Positions 1 to 10,508 of a DNA stretch of 64,000 nucleotides are shown in pieces; position 1 is the first letter of the stretch, and each line of letters opens with the position of its first letter. The position numbers were made by a program, and so were the translations under genes. The DNA lies in NCBI RefSeq assembly GCF_014650575.1, contig NZ_BMVF01000011.1, positions 62,001-126,000 of the forward strand, given 5' to 3'. The stretch is from Streptomyces naganishii JCM 4654. GTDB lineage: Bacteria > Actinomycetota > Actinomycetes > Streptomycetales > Streptomycetaceae. The notes under the pieces were generated by a model. That model was not told where the DNA came from, did not search any database, and worked only from the letters and a program-made list of their open reading frames with translations.

Positions 1-1959
<1,959 letters not shown>

Positions 1960-1965
1960 TCGACC

Positions 1966-2262
1966 GTGCTCTTCGCCGTACGCATGGACGTCGACATCCC
2001 GCGCGACCTCGACTCCGAGGCCCGCGGGGACCTGGTGGCACGTGAGAAAACGTACTGCCAGGAACTGCAGAAGTCGGGGGAGTGGGTGCACATCTGGCGC
2101 TGCGTCGGCCAATACTCCAACCTCAGCGTCTTCGACGTGGCCGACAACGAGGCGCTGCACCGCATCCTGTGGGACCTGCCCCTCTTCCCCTACATGAAGA
2201 TCGAGGTCACGCCGCTGGCCCAGCACCCGTCCGCCCTCGCCGCCGGTGAGGTCCCGGCGTGA
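1966..2262 (+). CDS. catC: Muconolactone delta-isomerase
   Basis: Small (98 aa) cytosolic enzyme that isomerises muconolactone to 3-oxoadipate enol-lactone. It begins with the family's typical MLFAVRMDVDIP and contains WRCVGQYSNLSVFDV, the ferredoxin-like strand region characteristic of CatC. GTG start at 1966. It sits directly between catA and the CoA-transferase genes, and its TGA overlaps the ATG of pcaI by one base (TGATG), so the two are probably translationally coupled. Length matches the family (~95 aa). Confidence 0.95.
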   Translation: MLFAVRMDVDIPRDLDSEARGDLVAREKTYCQELQKSGEWVHIWRCVGQYSNLSVFDVADNEALHRILWDLPLFPYMKIEVTPLAQHPSALAAGEVPA

Positions 2263-3017
2263 TGGACAAGGTGGTCGCCACGGCCGCTGAGGCGGTGGCC
2301 GATGTGCCTGAGGGCGCGTCGCTGGCGGTGGGTGGTTTCGGGCTCAGCGGTGTGCCGAACGTGCTGATCCAGGCGCTGTACGAGCGAGGGGTGGGCGGCC
2401 TGTCGGTGGTCTCCAACAACTGCGGGGCGATGGACTCCGGCCTCGCGGTGCTGCTGGCCGCCGGCCGGATCGCCCGGGTGACCGGTTCCTACATCGGCGC
2501 CAACAAGGAGTTCGCCCGGCAGTACCTGGCCGGGGAGCTGGAAGTCGAACTGATCCCGCAGGGCACGCTCGCCGAGCGGCTGCGTGCCGGGGGCGCGGGC
2601 ATCCCGGCCTTCTTCACCCCGGCCGGTGTGGGTACGCAGGTCGCCGAGGGTGGGCTGCCGTGGCGCTACGACGGCTCTGGTGGCGTTGCTCTGGCATCGC
2701 CGCCGAAGGAGGTGAGGGAGTTCGACGGCACCGAGTACGTGCTGGAGCGCGGTATCCGCACCGACTTCGCGCTGGTGCGGGCCCGACGGGGGGACCGGCA
2801 CGGGAATCTCGTGTTCAGCAAGTCCTCCCGGAACTTCAACCCGCTTGCCGCCACGGCCGGCCGGATCACGATCGCCGAGGTCGAGGAACTCGTGGAACCC
2901 GGCGACATCGAGCCGGACGCCGTTCACCTGCCAGGGATCTTCGTGCAGCGCGTGGTCGCCCTTACCGCCGAGCAGGCGGCGGACAAGAAGATCGAGCAGC
3001 GGACGGTGAGCAGCTGA
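2262..3017 (+). CDS. pcaI: 3-oxoadipate CoA-transferase, alpha subunit
   Basis: Alpha subunit of the succinyl-CoA:3-oxoadipate CoA-transferase, which activates 3-oxoadipate to 3-oxoadipyl-CoA. The SugarP_isomerase-like CoA-transferase I fold is recognisable from [11 protein letters not shown] near residue 30 and the [17 protein letters not shown] stretch near residue 110. The start is ATG 2262, sharing its A with the catC stop; a GTG one codon earlier (2259) is an equally placed alternative. The stop overlaps the first base of pcaJ. PcaI and PcaJ form a heterotetramer, so the overlaps fit 1:1 synthesis. The sequence alone cannot separate PcaI from the acetoacetate transferase ScoA; operon context decides. 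Confidence 0.92.
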   Translation: MDKVVATAAEAVADVPEGASLAVGGFGLSGVPNVLIQALYERGVGGLSVVSNNCGAMDSGLAVLLAAGRIARVTGSYIGANKEFARQYLAGELEVELIPQGTLAERLRAGGAGIPAFFTPAGVGTQVAEGGLPWRYDGSGGVALASPPKEVREFDGTEYVLERGIRTDFALVRARRGDRHGNLVFSKSSRNFNPLAATAGRITIAEVEELVEPGDIEPDAVHLPGIFVQRVVALTAEQAADKKIEQRTVSS

Positions 3018-3664
3018 TGGCCTGGACACGAGAGCAGATGGCCGCCCGTGCCGCGCGCGAGCTGGAGGACGGGCAGTACGTCAACCTCGGCATCGGTCTG
3101 CCCACGCTGATCCCTAACCACCTCCCGCCCGGCATCGAAGTGGTCCTGGAGTCGGAGAACGGCATCCTCGGCACCGGCCCGTACCCGACCGAGGACCAGA
3201 TCGACCCGGACCTGATCAACGCCGGCAAGGAGACCGTCACTGTCCTGCCCGGTGCCTCCTTCTTCGACTCGGCGCTGTCGTTCTCGATGATCCGGGGCGG
3301 GCACATCGACGTCGCGGTCCTGGGCGCCATGCAGGTGTCGGCCGCCGGCGACCTGGCGAACTGGGCTGTCCCGGGAAAGCTGGTCACCGGGATCGGTGGG
3401 GCGATGGACCTGGTTCACGGGGCGCGCACGGTCATTGTCGTGATGACCCACACCGCCAAGGACGGCTCGCCCAAGATTCTCACCGACTGCACGCTGCCGC
3501 TCACCGGCCGGGCTTGCGTGAACCGGATCATCACCGACCTCGGTGTTCTCGACGTCACCGACAACGGGCTCGTCCTCGTCGAGACCGCGCCCGGAGTGAG
3601 CGCCGACGCCATCGTGGCCAGGACCGACGCGAAGGTCCGCACCACCGAGGGGATCTCGTCATGA
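3017..3664 (+). CDS. pcaJ: 3-oxoadipate CoA-transferase, beta subunit
   Basis: Beta subunit of the CoA-transferase (215 aa). It carries the catalytic glutamate in ESENGILG (near residue 50), which forms the glutamyl-CoA thioester intermediate, and the family's GGAMDL segment near residue 125. ATG 3017 overlaps the pcaI stop. Its own TGA (3662-3664) overlaps the ATG of pcaF (ATGA), continuing the coupled arrangement. Length and motifs are complete, with no sign of damage. Confidence 0.93.
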   Translation: MAWTREQMAARAARELEDGQYVNLGIGLPTLIPNHLPPGIEVVLESENGILGTGPYPTEDQIDPDLINAGKETVTVLPGASFFDSALSFSMIRGGHIDVAVLGAMQVSAAGDLANWAVPGKLVTGIGGAMDLVHGARTVIVVMTHTAKDGSPKILTDCTLPLTGRACVNRIITDLGVLDVTDNGLVLVETAPGVSADAIVARTDAKVRTTEGISS

Positions 3665-4872
3665 CACTGCGGGACGTCTACATCGTCGACGCGGTCCGCA
3701 CGCCGGTCGGCCGCTACGACGGAAGCCTTGCCGGCGTGCGCCCGGACGATCTGGCCGCCCACGTGATCCGCGCACTCCTCGGCCGTACCCCGGAGCTGGA
3801 TCCGGCGCGGATCGACGACGTGTACTTCGGCAACGCCAACGGTGCGGGTGAGGAGAACCGCGATGTCGCCCGCATGGCCGTCCTGCTGGCGGGTCTGCCC
3901 ACTACCGTGCCCGGCGTGACCGTCAACCGGCTGTGCGCCTCCGGCCTGGAGGCTGTGATCCAGGCGGCTCGCGCCATCGCGGTCGGGGACGTCTCCGTCG
4001 CCGTGGCCGGTGGTGTCGAGTCGATGACCCGCGCCCCGTACGTGCTGCCCAAGAGCGACCGGGCCTTCCCGGCCGGGCACACCGAGCTGTACTCGACCAC
4101 CCTGGGCTGGCGCATGGTCAACCCGAGGATGGACCCGCAGTGGACCATCCCGCTGGGCGAGTCGGCCGAGCTGATCGCCGAGAAGCACAAGATCAACCGG
4201 GAGCAGCAGGACGAGTTCGCGCTCGCCTCGCACCAGAAGGCGGCGAAGGCGCAGCAGGCCGGGCTCTTCGACGCCGAGCTGACGCCGGTGACCATTCCGC
4301 GGCGCAAGGGCGATCCGGTGGTCTTCAGTGTGGACGAGTGTGTGCGTCCGGACGCCTCACTGGAGGCCATGGCCAAGCTGAAGCCGTCCTTCCGCAAGGA
4401 GAACGGCACGGTCACCGCAGGCAACGCGTCCCCGCTGAATGACGGGGCCGCGGCGTTGCTACTGGTCGACGAGGAGGGTCTGAAGGCCAGTGGCCGCGCG
4501 CCCCTCGCCCGCGTCTGTGCATCAGGGGTCTCGGCGATCGACCCGCACTACTTCGGGCTCGGGCCCGTGGAGGCGGTCAACCGCGCTCTCGCCAAAGCGG
4601 GCAAGGTATTCGACGACCTGTCGGTGCTGGAACTGAACGAGGCTTTCGCCGCCCAGGTGCTGGGCTGTGCAGCCGAGTGGCCCGAGATCGACCCGGCGAT
4701 CCTCAACCCCCAGGGCGGCGCCATCGCCCTGGGACACCCGCTCGGCGCCTCCGGCGCGCGTCTGGCCGGCACCGTAGCGCACCAGCTTGCCCGCAAGGGC
4801 AGCGGCGTCGGCGTCGCGACCCTCTGCATCGGCGTCGGACAGGGTCTCGCCCTCGTCCTCGAACGCCAGTAA
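3661..4872 (+). CDS. pcaF: 3-oxoadipyl-CoA thiolase
   Basis: Thiolase (403 aa) cleaving 3-oxoadipyl-CoA with CoA to succinyl-CoA and acetyl-CoA, the last step of the pathway. The nucleophilic Cys92 is in [11 protein letters not shown]; the C-terminal histidine is in [13 protein letters not shown] and the second cysteine in [11 protein letters not shown] 3661 overlaps the pcaJ stop; open frame upstream of it is pcaJ shadow. A second, heavily decayed copy of a very similar thiolase lies at 16805-17540 behind the gentisate operon. The intact gene is embedded in the coupled pca operon, which supports the pathway assignment over a generic acetyl-CoA acetyltransferase. Confidence 0.93.
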   Translation: MTLRDVYIVDAVRTPVGRYDGSLAGVRPDDLAAHVIRALLGRTPELDPARIDDVYFGNANGAGEENRDVARMAVLLAGLPTTVPGVTVNRLCASGLEAVIQAARAIAVGDVSVAVAGGVESMTRAPYVLPKSDRAFPAGHTELYSTTLGWRMVNPRMDPQWTIPLGESAELIAEKHKINREQQDEFALASHQKAAKAQQAGLFDAELTPVTIPRRKGDPVVFSVDECVRPDASLEAMAKLKPSFRKENGTVTAGNASPLNDGAAALLLVDEEGLKASGRAPLARVCASGVSAIDPHYFGLGPVEAVNRALAKAGKVFDDLSVLELNEAFAAQVLGCAAEWPEIDPAILNPQGGAIALGHPLGASGARLAGTVAHQLARKGSGVGVATLCIGVGQGLALVLERQ

Positions 4873-4890
4873 ACCCCTCAAGGAGCCGCC

Positions 4891-5748
4891 GTGCCCGCAC
4901 CCCCTCTGCTCCACCACCACGTCGTCGGACCTGCGGACGCGCCACCGCTGGTGCTTGGCCCGTCCCTGGGCACCTCCAAGGCGGTCTGGGAACCGCAGTT
5001 GCCCTCCCTGACCCGCCGCTTTCGGGTCCTGCGCTTCGATCTGCCCGGACATGGCGGCTCCCCATCCGCTGTCCTGCCCGATCCCGCCCCCGGCCGGACG
5101 ACAGTCGGACACCTCGCGTCGCTGGTGCTCGCCCTCGCCGACCAGTATGGCTGGGACTGGTTCCACTACGCGGGCATCTCCCTGGGGGGAGCCATCGGGG
5201 CCCACCTCGCCGCCCGCCATCCGGACCGGGTCGCCTCACTGGCATTGATCTGCTCCTCAGCGCACTTCGGTCCCGCAGACCCATGGCACGAGCGGGCCAG
5301 TCTGGTGCGGACGAAGGGCACAGCTCCACTGCTGGAGACCAGCTCGGGCCGGTGGTTCGCCACGGCCGATGTAGCCGACACACCCTTTGGCCGCGGACTG
5401 CTCGGCAACCTCGCCGACGCCGACCCCGTCGGATACGCGGCGTGCTGCGACGCCCTCGCCGGCTACGACCTGCGCCCCGAACTCACGGCGATCAGCGCCC
5501 CGGCTCTGGTGGTCGGAGGCACTTTCGACACAGCCACGCCACTGGAGCACGCGCGGGAACTGGCCGACGGCATCCCGCACGCCGCACTCAACATCATCGC
5601 CTGCGGCCACCTGGCTGCCGAGCGACCCGATGACCTGCAGGACGCGCTCACCACGCACCTGAACGAACTCCGCACGTACGGTCGCCCGGGCCCATGCCCT
5701 GCTTGGCACTCTGGGTGCGGGGCAACGTACACGGCAGTCGAGGGATAG
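4891..5748 (+). CDS. pcaD: 3-oxoadipate enol-lactonase
   Basis: Alpha/beta-hydrolase (285 aa) that hydrolyses 3-oxoadipate enol-lactone to 3-oxoadipate, joining the catC product to the PcaIJ substrate. The nucleophile elbow is GISLGG (Ser97), with an acid in GGTFDTATP and the catalytic histidine in CGHLAAERP. The GTG start at 4891 lies 18 nt after pcaF with a purine-rich AAGGAG ahead of it. The last ~25 residues (after the QDALTTHL helix) have no family look and suggest the original stop was lost or the 3' end was rearranged; the adjacent ~650 nt is non-coding and degenerate. Last gene of the cat-pca operon. Confidence 0.9.
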   Translation: MPAPPLLHHHVVGPADAPPLVLGPSLGTSKAVWEPQLPSLTRRFRVLRFDLPGHGGSPSAVLPDPAPGRTTVGHLASLVLALADQYGWDWFHYAGISLGGAIGAHLAARHPDRVASLALICSSAHFGPADPWHERASLVRTKGTAPLLETSSGRWFATADVADTPFGRGLLGNLADADPVGYAACCDALAGYDLRPELTAISAPALVVGGTFDTATPLEHARELADGIPHAALNIIACGHLAAERPDDLQDALTTHLNELRTYGRPGPCPAWHSGCGATYTAVEG

Positions 5749-6414
5749 CGCGTCCGCACTGTTACCGGGCCGAGCGTCCCCTGAGCCAAGTCGTCCCCTC
5801 CCGGGGCTCCGTCGGCAGTTCGGCAGGGTCGGACGCTCGCCGACGTCGTGCACTCGTTGGGCATCCGGCAATCGCGGACGAGGTGTGGGGCTGGCGTCCG
5901 TGGGCTCGACCCGAACTGCTTGCGGGCGTGTTCGCGTATGGCACCTGTCTGGTGATCTCCAGCACGCACAAGTCGCTCGGCAAGGACCCACCGACACGCT
6001 TGCCGCTCATCCGACTGGAATCCCCAACGGTCTGCATGGCCGGGCCACCACTGCTGAGTTGGTCGAAGAAGCCTTCCTGCGGCTTATGTCTCCACCGGCC
6101 ATGTCCGCAGCGCGGCCACCGGCTGCCACGACCGTACGCTTCGCGATCTGCGGCGCTGGGTGTCTGAGTGCCCGGAGCCGACTTGCCTCAGCAGCCACTC
6201 ATAGGGGTCTGTAGCCGGTGTCGGACTGGACCCGAAGGCAGGGACTTCGAGCGTGCGAGCCGTGGGCGGCCGAGCGCGCACCCGGTCGTCCTCGTCCACC
6301 GGAAACGGTTCCAGGAGGGGAGCGTCTGCCCATGCTGCGTCTGCACACGCTGTGTCCGGGTGTGTGCTGTGCTGGCTCCCCTTGTTCCTCCTCGGACGCT
6401 GACGGGAAAGAGAG
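5749..6414. other. Degenerate intergenic stretch after pcaD
   Basis: 666 nt between the pcaD stop and the convergent MFS transporter gene. No intact gene is visible on either strand. The central part carries the possible decarboxylase remnant described separately; the rest shows no coding pattern I can identify. Confidence 0.6.
5850..6090 (+). pseudogene. Possible Orn/Lys/Arg decarboxylase remnant
   Basis: One frame reads AIADEVWGW (5868 onward), then ...LVISSTHKSLG (ending near 5984). This resembles the PLP-site region of fold-type I ornithine/lysine/arginine decarboxylases (an acidic VDEAwG motif, then S-x-HK with the PLP lysine about 30 residues later). A shifted frame then gives ELVEEAFLRLMS, similar to the segment following that site. 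No start, no continuous frame and neither end of such a gene is present. This is recognition of short motifs only, so the call is tentative. Confidence 0.3.
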
Positions 6415-7740
6415 TCACGTACGAACGGCTCCTTCACTCCGCGAGGTGGCCACGCCATCGGCAACGTCCGCCGATGCGGACGGGCGAGGGCAGAGCAGCA
6501 GGAAGACGCCGGCGACCGCAGCAGCCAGGGCGAAGGCCAGGAAGTTCGAGTCGACGCCGAGCCCGGCGGCAAGCAGCCAGCCACCCGCCTGGGGTGCGAG
6601 GACCGCACCGATCCGGCCGAAGCCGAGCGAGAACCCCAGCGCCGACCCCCGCAGGTGCGGTGGGTAGTGGTTGACGACGGCGGCGATGATCAGGCACTGG
6701 GTGCCATGCGTGCCGACACCGGCGAGCACGAGCGCGCCGTAGGCCACGGACGAGTGCGGATGGGTCAGCAGCACCGCCAGGCCGACGGCTGCGGCGAGGG
6801 CGGCGATGACGGCTGTCGGGATGGGGCCGGTCCGGGTTGCGCCCCAGGCGGTCACCAACGAGCCGAGCACGGCGCCCAGACTGAGCGCGAGCAGGAATGT
6901 CAGGGACGAGCCGAGGTCGAAACCGCTCTCCCGCATCAGCTGGGGCAGCCAGGTGGCCAGGCCGTACCAGGCGAAGAGTGTCACCACGGTCGCCAGCGAG
7001 AACAACGCGGTGGCGACCGTGTACGGCGAGCGCAGCAGCGAGCGCAGACGCCCTATCTGCAGGACCGTGCCGTGGTTGGGGCTCGAGGGCAGGCCGAACC
7101 GCTCCTCGATCTCGGCAGCCCGCGCATGCTCGCCACGGGAGCGGAGCCAGACAGGGGACTCCGGCAGCAGCCTCAGGCACAGCGGCGTGACGACCAGCAC
7201 CGCGAGCAGTGCGATCAAGAACATCGCCTCCCATCCGAACCGGGGTAGGACACCTATGCCGACAACGGCTGCCACAGTCCCGCCGATCGGCACGCCGGAC
7301 ATCATCAGTGTGGAGACGACCGACCGGTGGCGCGGGCCGACGAACTCGGTGGCGAGCGCGTTCGCGCTAGGCACCAGTCCACCGAGGCCGAGCCCCGCGA
7401 GGAACCGCAGGGCGCCGAACGCCCCGGGGTTCGGAGCGAACGCGCACAGCGCGGTGAAGACGGAGAACCACGCAGTGCAGCCGACGATGGTCCGTCGGCG
7501 GCCGATGCGGTCGGCCAGCACGCCAGCGAGGACGGCGCCGACGAGCATGCCCAGGAAGGCCAGGCTTCCGAGCAGGCCGGCCGTGGACTTGGTCAGGTGC
7601 CAGCCGGGCTCCTGGAGGAGTTTCGGAAGGACGGTTCCGTAGACGATGAGGTCGTATCCGTCGAAGACGACGATCACCCAGCACAGGGCGGTCACCAGGA
7701 ATGCGGCGCGGCGAGGCGGCAGGTATGTGGTCTGCGTCAT
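6415..7740 (-). CDS. MFS aromatic acid:H+ symporter (AAHS type)
   Basis: Twelve-segment major facilitator (441 aa) of the aromatic acid:H+ symporter type that includes PcaK, BenK and GenK/MhbT. It shows the family hallmark DGYDLIVYGTVLP in the first membrane helix and the A-motif ADRIGRRRTIV in the first cytoplasmic loop. It would import a benzoate-type acid for the neighbouring ring-cleavage routes. Its promoter region carries a palindrome (7784-7798) almost identical to the one in front of the gentisate dioxygenase operon, so the substrate may be 3-hydroxybenzoate or gentisate rather than benzoate. Transcribed convergently with pcaD. No clear Shine-Dalgarno is seen before the ATG at 7740. 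Confidence 0.85.
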   Translation of the reverse strand: MTQTTYLPPRRAAFLVTALCWVIVVFDGYDLIVYGTVLPKLLQEPGWHLTKSTAGLLGSLAFLGMLVGAVLAGVLADRIGRRRTIVGCTAWFSVFTALCAFAPNPGAFGALRFLAGLGLGGLVPSANALATEFVGPRHRSVVSTLMMSGVPIGGTVAAVVGIGVLPRFGWEAMFLIALLAVLVVTPLCLRLLPESPVWLRSRGEHARAAEIEERFGLPSSPNHGTVLQIGRLRSLLRSPYTVATALFSLATVVTLFAWYGLATWLPQLMRESGFDLGSSLTFLLALSLGAVLGSLVTAWGATRTGPIPTAVIAALAAAVGLAVLLTHPHSSVAYGALVLAGVGTHGTQCLIIAAVVNHYPPHLRGSALGFSLGFGRIGAVLAPQAGGWLLAAGLGVDSNFLAFALAAAVAGVFLLLCPRPSASADVADGVATSRSEGAVRT

Positions 7741-8098
7741 GGCAGAAGAGAGTGAGGGGGTTTCCTCGACCCGGACCAGCCTTTTCTGCTGTGCAGAACA
7801 GGCCCACCCAGGCCAACGAGTCGATCGACCCTGCGCCGCAGCCCGCGTCGGCCAACATGATGGTGGCGGTCGGAACCAAGGTCCGCTTCGTCGTCACGGT
7901 GAGTGCGAACGCATCCTGAGGGCGGGGACCGCGTCGGCCGGACGCTCACGATGCGCCGCACCATCCACGTCGGCGGCGGCCGCCTTCGTCACCGCAACGC
8001 CCGTCCCGTCGGCCGCCGGCATCCGGCGGCCATCTTCGGCAGGAACACCGACCCGGTCCTGGGAGTGCTGGAAGCGGCCTGCCGGCCGGGGTCGCGCG
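7741..8098. other. Upstream region of MFS transporter
   Basis: 358 nt between the transporter start and the end of the Lrp-type regulator gene; it holds the operator-like palindrome at 7784-7798. No gene is recognisable in the remainder. Confidence 0.55.
7784..7798. promoter_or_regulatory. Operator-like palindrome TTCTGCTGTGCAGAA
   Basis: Perfect inverted repeat TTCTGC-TGT-GCAGAA centred about 50 nt upstream of the MFS transporter start. It matches the palindrome at 12838-12852 (TTCTGCTATCCAGAA) in 13 of 15 positions. IclR-family proteins bind short palindromes of this kind, and an IclR gene flanks the second copy, so joint control is inferred. Confidence 0.6.
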
Positions 8099-9118
8099 TC
8101 ATGGTTTCAGGGCGCTCGGCGCCACGACCTCGCCCGTGCTGCGCCCATCCGCGTCCAGCAGCCAGCCCATCCGCTTGGCCATGCGCAGCGTCACCGCGCT
8201 TTCGACGAGGTTGAGCCAGGGCATCCGGTCGCCCAGCAGCCGCTCGATGCGCAGCACCTCGGTCAGGGAGCGCGTCCACACTGTGAACATCATGTTGGTG
8301 TCCCCGGTCGTGGAGACGCATACCCGCAGCTCCGGCAGTGTCCGCAGGGCCGCCACCGTGCGCTCGTGCTCAAGGGCGGGCACGCGCGCCAGCCAGGTGC
8401 ACGCGATCGGCCAGTGGGACTGGACCTGTGCGACTTCGCAGCGGAACGCCAGCACCTGTGACGCGAGCAGTCGTGCCAACTGCCGGCGCACGGTCGCCGG
8501 ATTGCGGCCTGTGATGCGGGCCAGATCGGCCGCGGTGCACCGTCCGTCCACCGCGAGCGCCTCGATGAGCGGCCAGGCTCCGGACGGGGGCTCCCCGCGC
8601 TGCTCGGGGCGGCCACGGCGAGCCGCCGACTCCAGTGCGGCGACCTGCTTGCGATCGAGTGCGCCCAGCCGCCAGTCGCTGCCCTGTCGGTGGACCTCCT
8701 TGCCCAGGTAGGTGCGGTAGCTCTGTACGCCGCGCACCTTCGGCAGGTCGTCCAGCACGAACGCCGTCAGTGCCGGCAGGTCCGGCGTCATGACGGTCAG
8801 CAGCAGATCGCGGCCGCGGGCGGATTCCTCGACGGTGACGGCGCGTGCGTCCCGGCACAGGGCTCGTACGACGTCTGCACGCGCCCCCGGGGCGCAGTCC
8901 ACCTCGACGAACGAGGTCACCATGTGCCGGGTCCCGGCCGGATGCGCGGTCACCCAGGCCAGTCCCTCCTCCCGCAGCCGCCGCCAGCGCGCGGCGAGCG
9001 TGGCCGGCTTCGAGCCGAGCACGCGCGCGGCCTCAGCCCAGCTGACGCGTGGCGCGATCTGCAGGGCGTTGATGAGCGCCAGGTCCTCCTCGAGGAGGGC
9101 CTCCGTCACAGAAATCAC
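8099..9118 (-). CDS. Lrp/AsnC-family regulator with two HTH units
   Basis: Transcription factor of 339 aa, about twice the usual Lrp length. A first AsnC-type helix-turn-helix is seen near residues 15-60 (SWAEAARVLGSKPATLAARW), then an effector-type segment. A second helix-turn-helix lies near 195-230 (TAADLARITGRNPATVRRQL), followed by another ligand-binding-like region ending with RMGWLLD. The gene is divergent from the amidohydrolase at 9239 with a 120-nt shared promoter region, so control of that amidohydrolase-transporter pair is likely. An inverted repeat CAGAA-N6-TTCTG overlaps its own start. The effector is unknown; an aroyl-amino acid or free aromatic acid would fit. Confidence 0.85.
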   Translation of the reverse strand: MISVTEALLEEDLALINALQIAPRVSWAEAARVLGSKPATLAARWRRLREEGLAWVTAHPAGTRHMVTSFVEVDCAPGARADVVRALCRDARAVTVEESARGRDLLLTVMTPDLPALTAFVLDDLPKVRGVQSYRTYLGKEVHRQGSDWRLGALDRKQVAALESAARRGRPEQRGEPPSGAWPLIEALAVDGRCTAADLARITGRNPATVRRQLARLLASQVLAFRCEVAQVQSHWPIACTWLARVPALEHERTVAALRTLPELRVCVSTTGDTNMMFTVWTRSLTEVLRIERLLGDRMPWLNLVESAVTLRMAKRMGWLLDADGRSTGEVVAPSALKP

Positions 9119-9238
9119 CTTCTGAGCCGTTGCGGTTCACGAATCGGCCGATGTGCGGCGTGCAGACAATCACAATCCCACACTGTCAACCACCCGTTAG
9201 CCGTATGACCTGAACCACAAACCGGAGGTGCCGTCGAG

Positions 9239-10483
9239 GTGACCGTGGTACTCGAAGACGCTCGGGCGATGGCAGGCGAACTCACCGAGCTGCGGCACGC
9301 CCTGCACACCGATCCCGAGATCGGCCTGGAGCTGCCCCGCACCCAGGAGAAGGTGCTCGCCGCGCTGGACGGCCTGCCGCTGGAGATCAGCACCGGCAAA
9401 CGTACGACCTCGGTGACGGCGGTCCTGCGGGGCACCGCCATGGCCCCGGGCGGCCCCGGTGAGCCGCCCGTCGTGCTGCTGCGCGGCGACATGGACGCGC
9501 TGCCCGTGCAGGAGGCAGCCGACGTGCCGTACGCGTCGCGGACCGCGGGTGCCATGCACGCCTGCGGTCATGATCTGCACACCGTGATGCTCGTCGGCGC
9601 CGCCCGGCTGCTGTCCCGGCACCGCGACAGGCTCTACGGCGACGTCGTGCTGATGTTCCAGCCGGGCGAGGAGGGCTGGGACGGAGCCGGCGTCATGTTG
9701 GACGAGGGGGTCCTTGAGGCGGCCGGCCGGCCCGTCCACGCCGCGTACGCCCTGCACGTCTTCTCCGGTCTGGTGCCGCGGGGGCGGTTCGTCTCCCGGT
9801 CCGGCACGATCATGTCGGCCTCGGACGCCCTCCACGTCACGGTGCGCGGCGCCGGCGGACACGGCTCGACACCGCATCTGGCCGCCGACCCGGTGCCGGC
9901 CGTCAGCGCCATGGTGACGGGGCTGCAGACGATGGTCACTCGCGAGTTCGACGTCTTCGACCCGGTCGTGCTGACCGTCGGCTCCCTGCACGCGGGCACC
10001 CGGCGCAACGTCATCCCCGAGACCGCCGCGTTCGAGGCGACCGTGCGCACTTTCTCGGAGGCGTCCCGGGCACGGGTCATGGAGGCCGCGCCGCGCGTAC
10101 TGCGCGGCATCGCCGCCGCCCACGGTGTGGAGGCGGAGGTGGAGTATGCGGCGGAGTATCCCCTCACCACCACCGACGCCGACGAGACTGCGCATGTCGC
10201 CCGGACCGTCGGCGAGGTCTTCGGCGAGGACCGCTACCGGCCGCTGGAGCATCCGCTCGGCGGCTCCGAGGACTTCTCCCGCGTCCTCGGCGCGGTGCCC
10301 GGCGCCTTCGTCGGCCTCGGTGCCGTGCCCGCCGGTGTCGACCCGGCCCGCGCCCCGTTCAACCACTCCCCGTACGCCCGTTTCGACGACGCCGTGCTCC
10401 CCGACGGCGCCGCTCTCTACGCCGAGTTGGCGCTGCGTCGGCTCGGAGAGTTGCCCCGCATGGCCCCGTCGCACCACCGCTGA
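9239..10483 (+). CDS. M20 amidohydrolase (hippurate hydrolase-like)
   Basis: Cytosolic dinuclear metal amidohydrolase (414 aa) of the M20D/HipO type that splits N-acyl or N-aroyl amino acids. Metal-site motifs: RGDMDALPV, MHACGHDLHT, FQPGEEGWDGAG and the C-terminal GGSEDFS. A dimerisation insert lies near residues 185-290. GTG start at 9239 with GGAGGT 10 nt upstream. It is followed 25 nt later by an MHS-type transporter. Placed between catechol and gentisate pathway genes and a dedicated Lrp-type regulator, it may release benzoate or hydroxybenzoate from glycine conjugates; indole-acetyl amino acid hydrolase is an alternative. Specificity cannot be read from the motifs. Confidence 0.85.
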   Translation: MTVVLEDARAMAGELTELRHALHTDPEIGLELPRTQEKVLAALDGLPLEISTGKRTTSVTAVLRGTAMAPGGPGEPPVVLLRGDMDALPVQEAADVPYASRTAGAMHACGHDLHTVMLVGAARLLSRHRDRLYGDVVLMFQPGEEGWDGAGVMLDEGVLEAAGRPVHAAYALHVFSGLVPRGRFVSRSGTIMSASDALHVTVRGAGGHGSTPHLAADPVPAVSAMVTGLQTMVTREFDVFDPVVLTVGSLHAGTRRNVIPETAAFEATVRTFSEASRARVMEAAPRVLRGIAAAHGVEAEVEYAAEYPLTTTDADETAHVARTVGEVFGEDRYRPLEHPLGGSEDFSRVLGAVPGAFVGLGAVPAGVDPARAPFNHSPYARFDDAVLPDGAALYAELALRRLGELPRMAPSHHR

Positions 10484-10508
10484 CCGCTCCGCCGAAAGGG
10501 AGCCGCAC

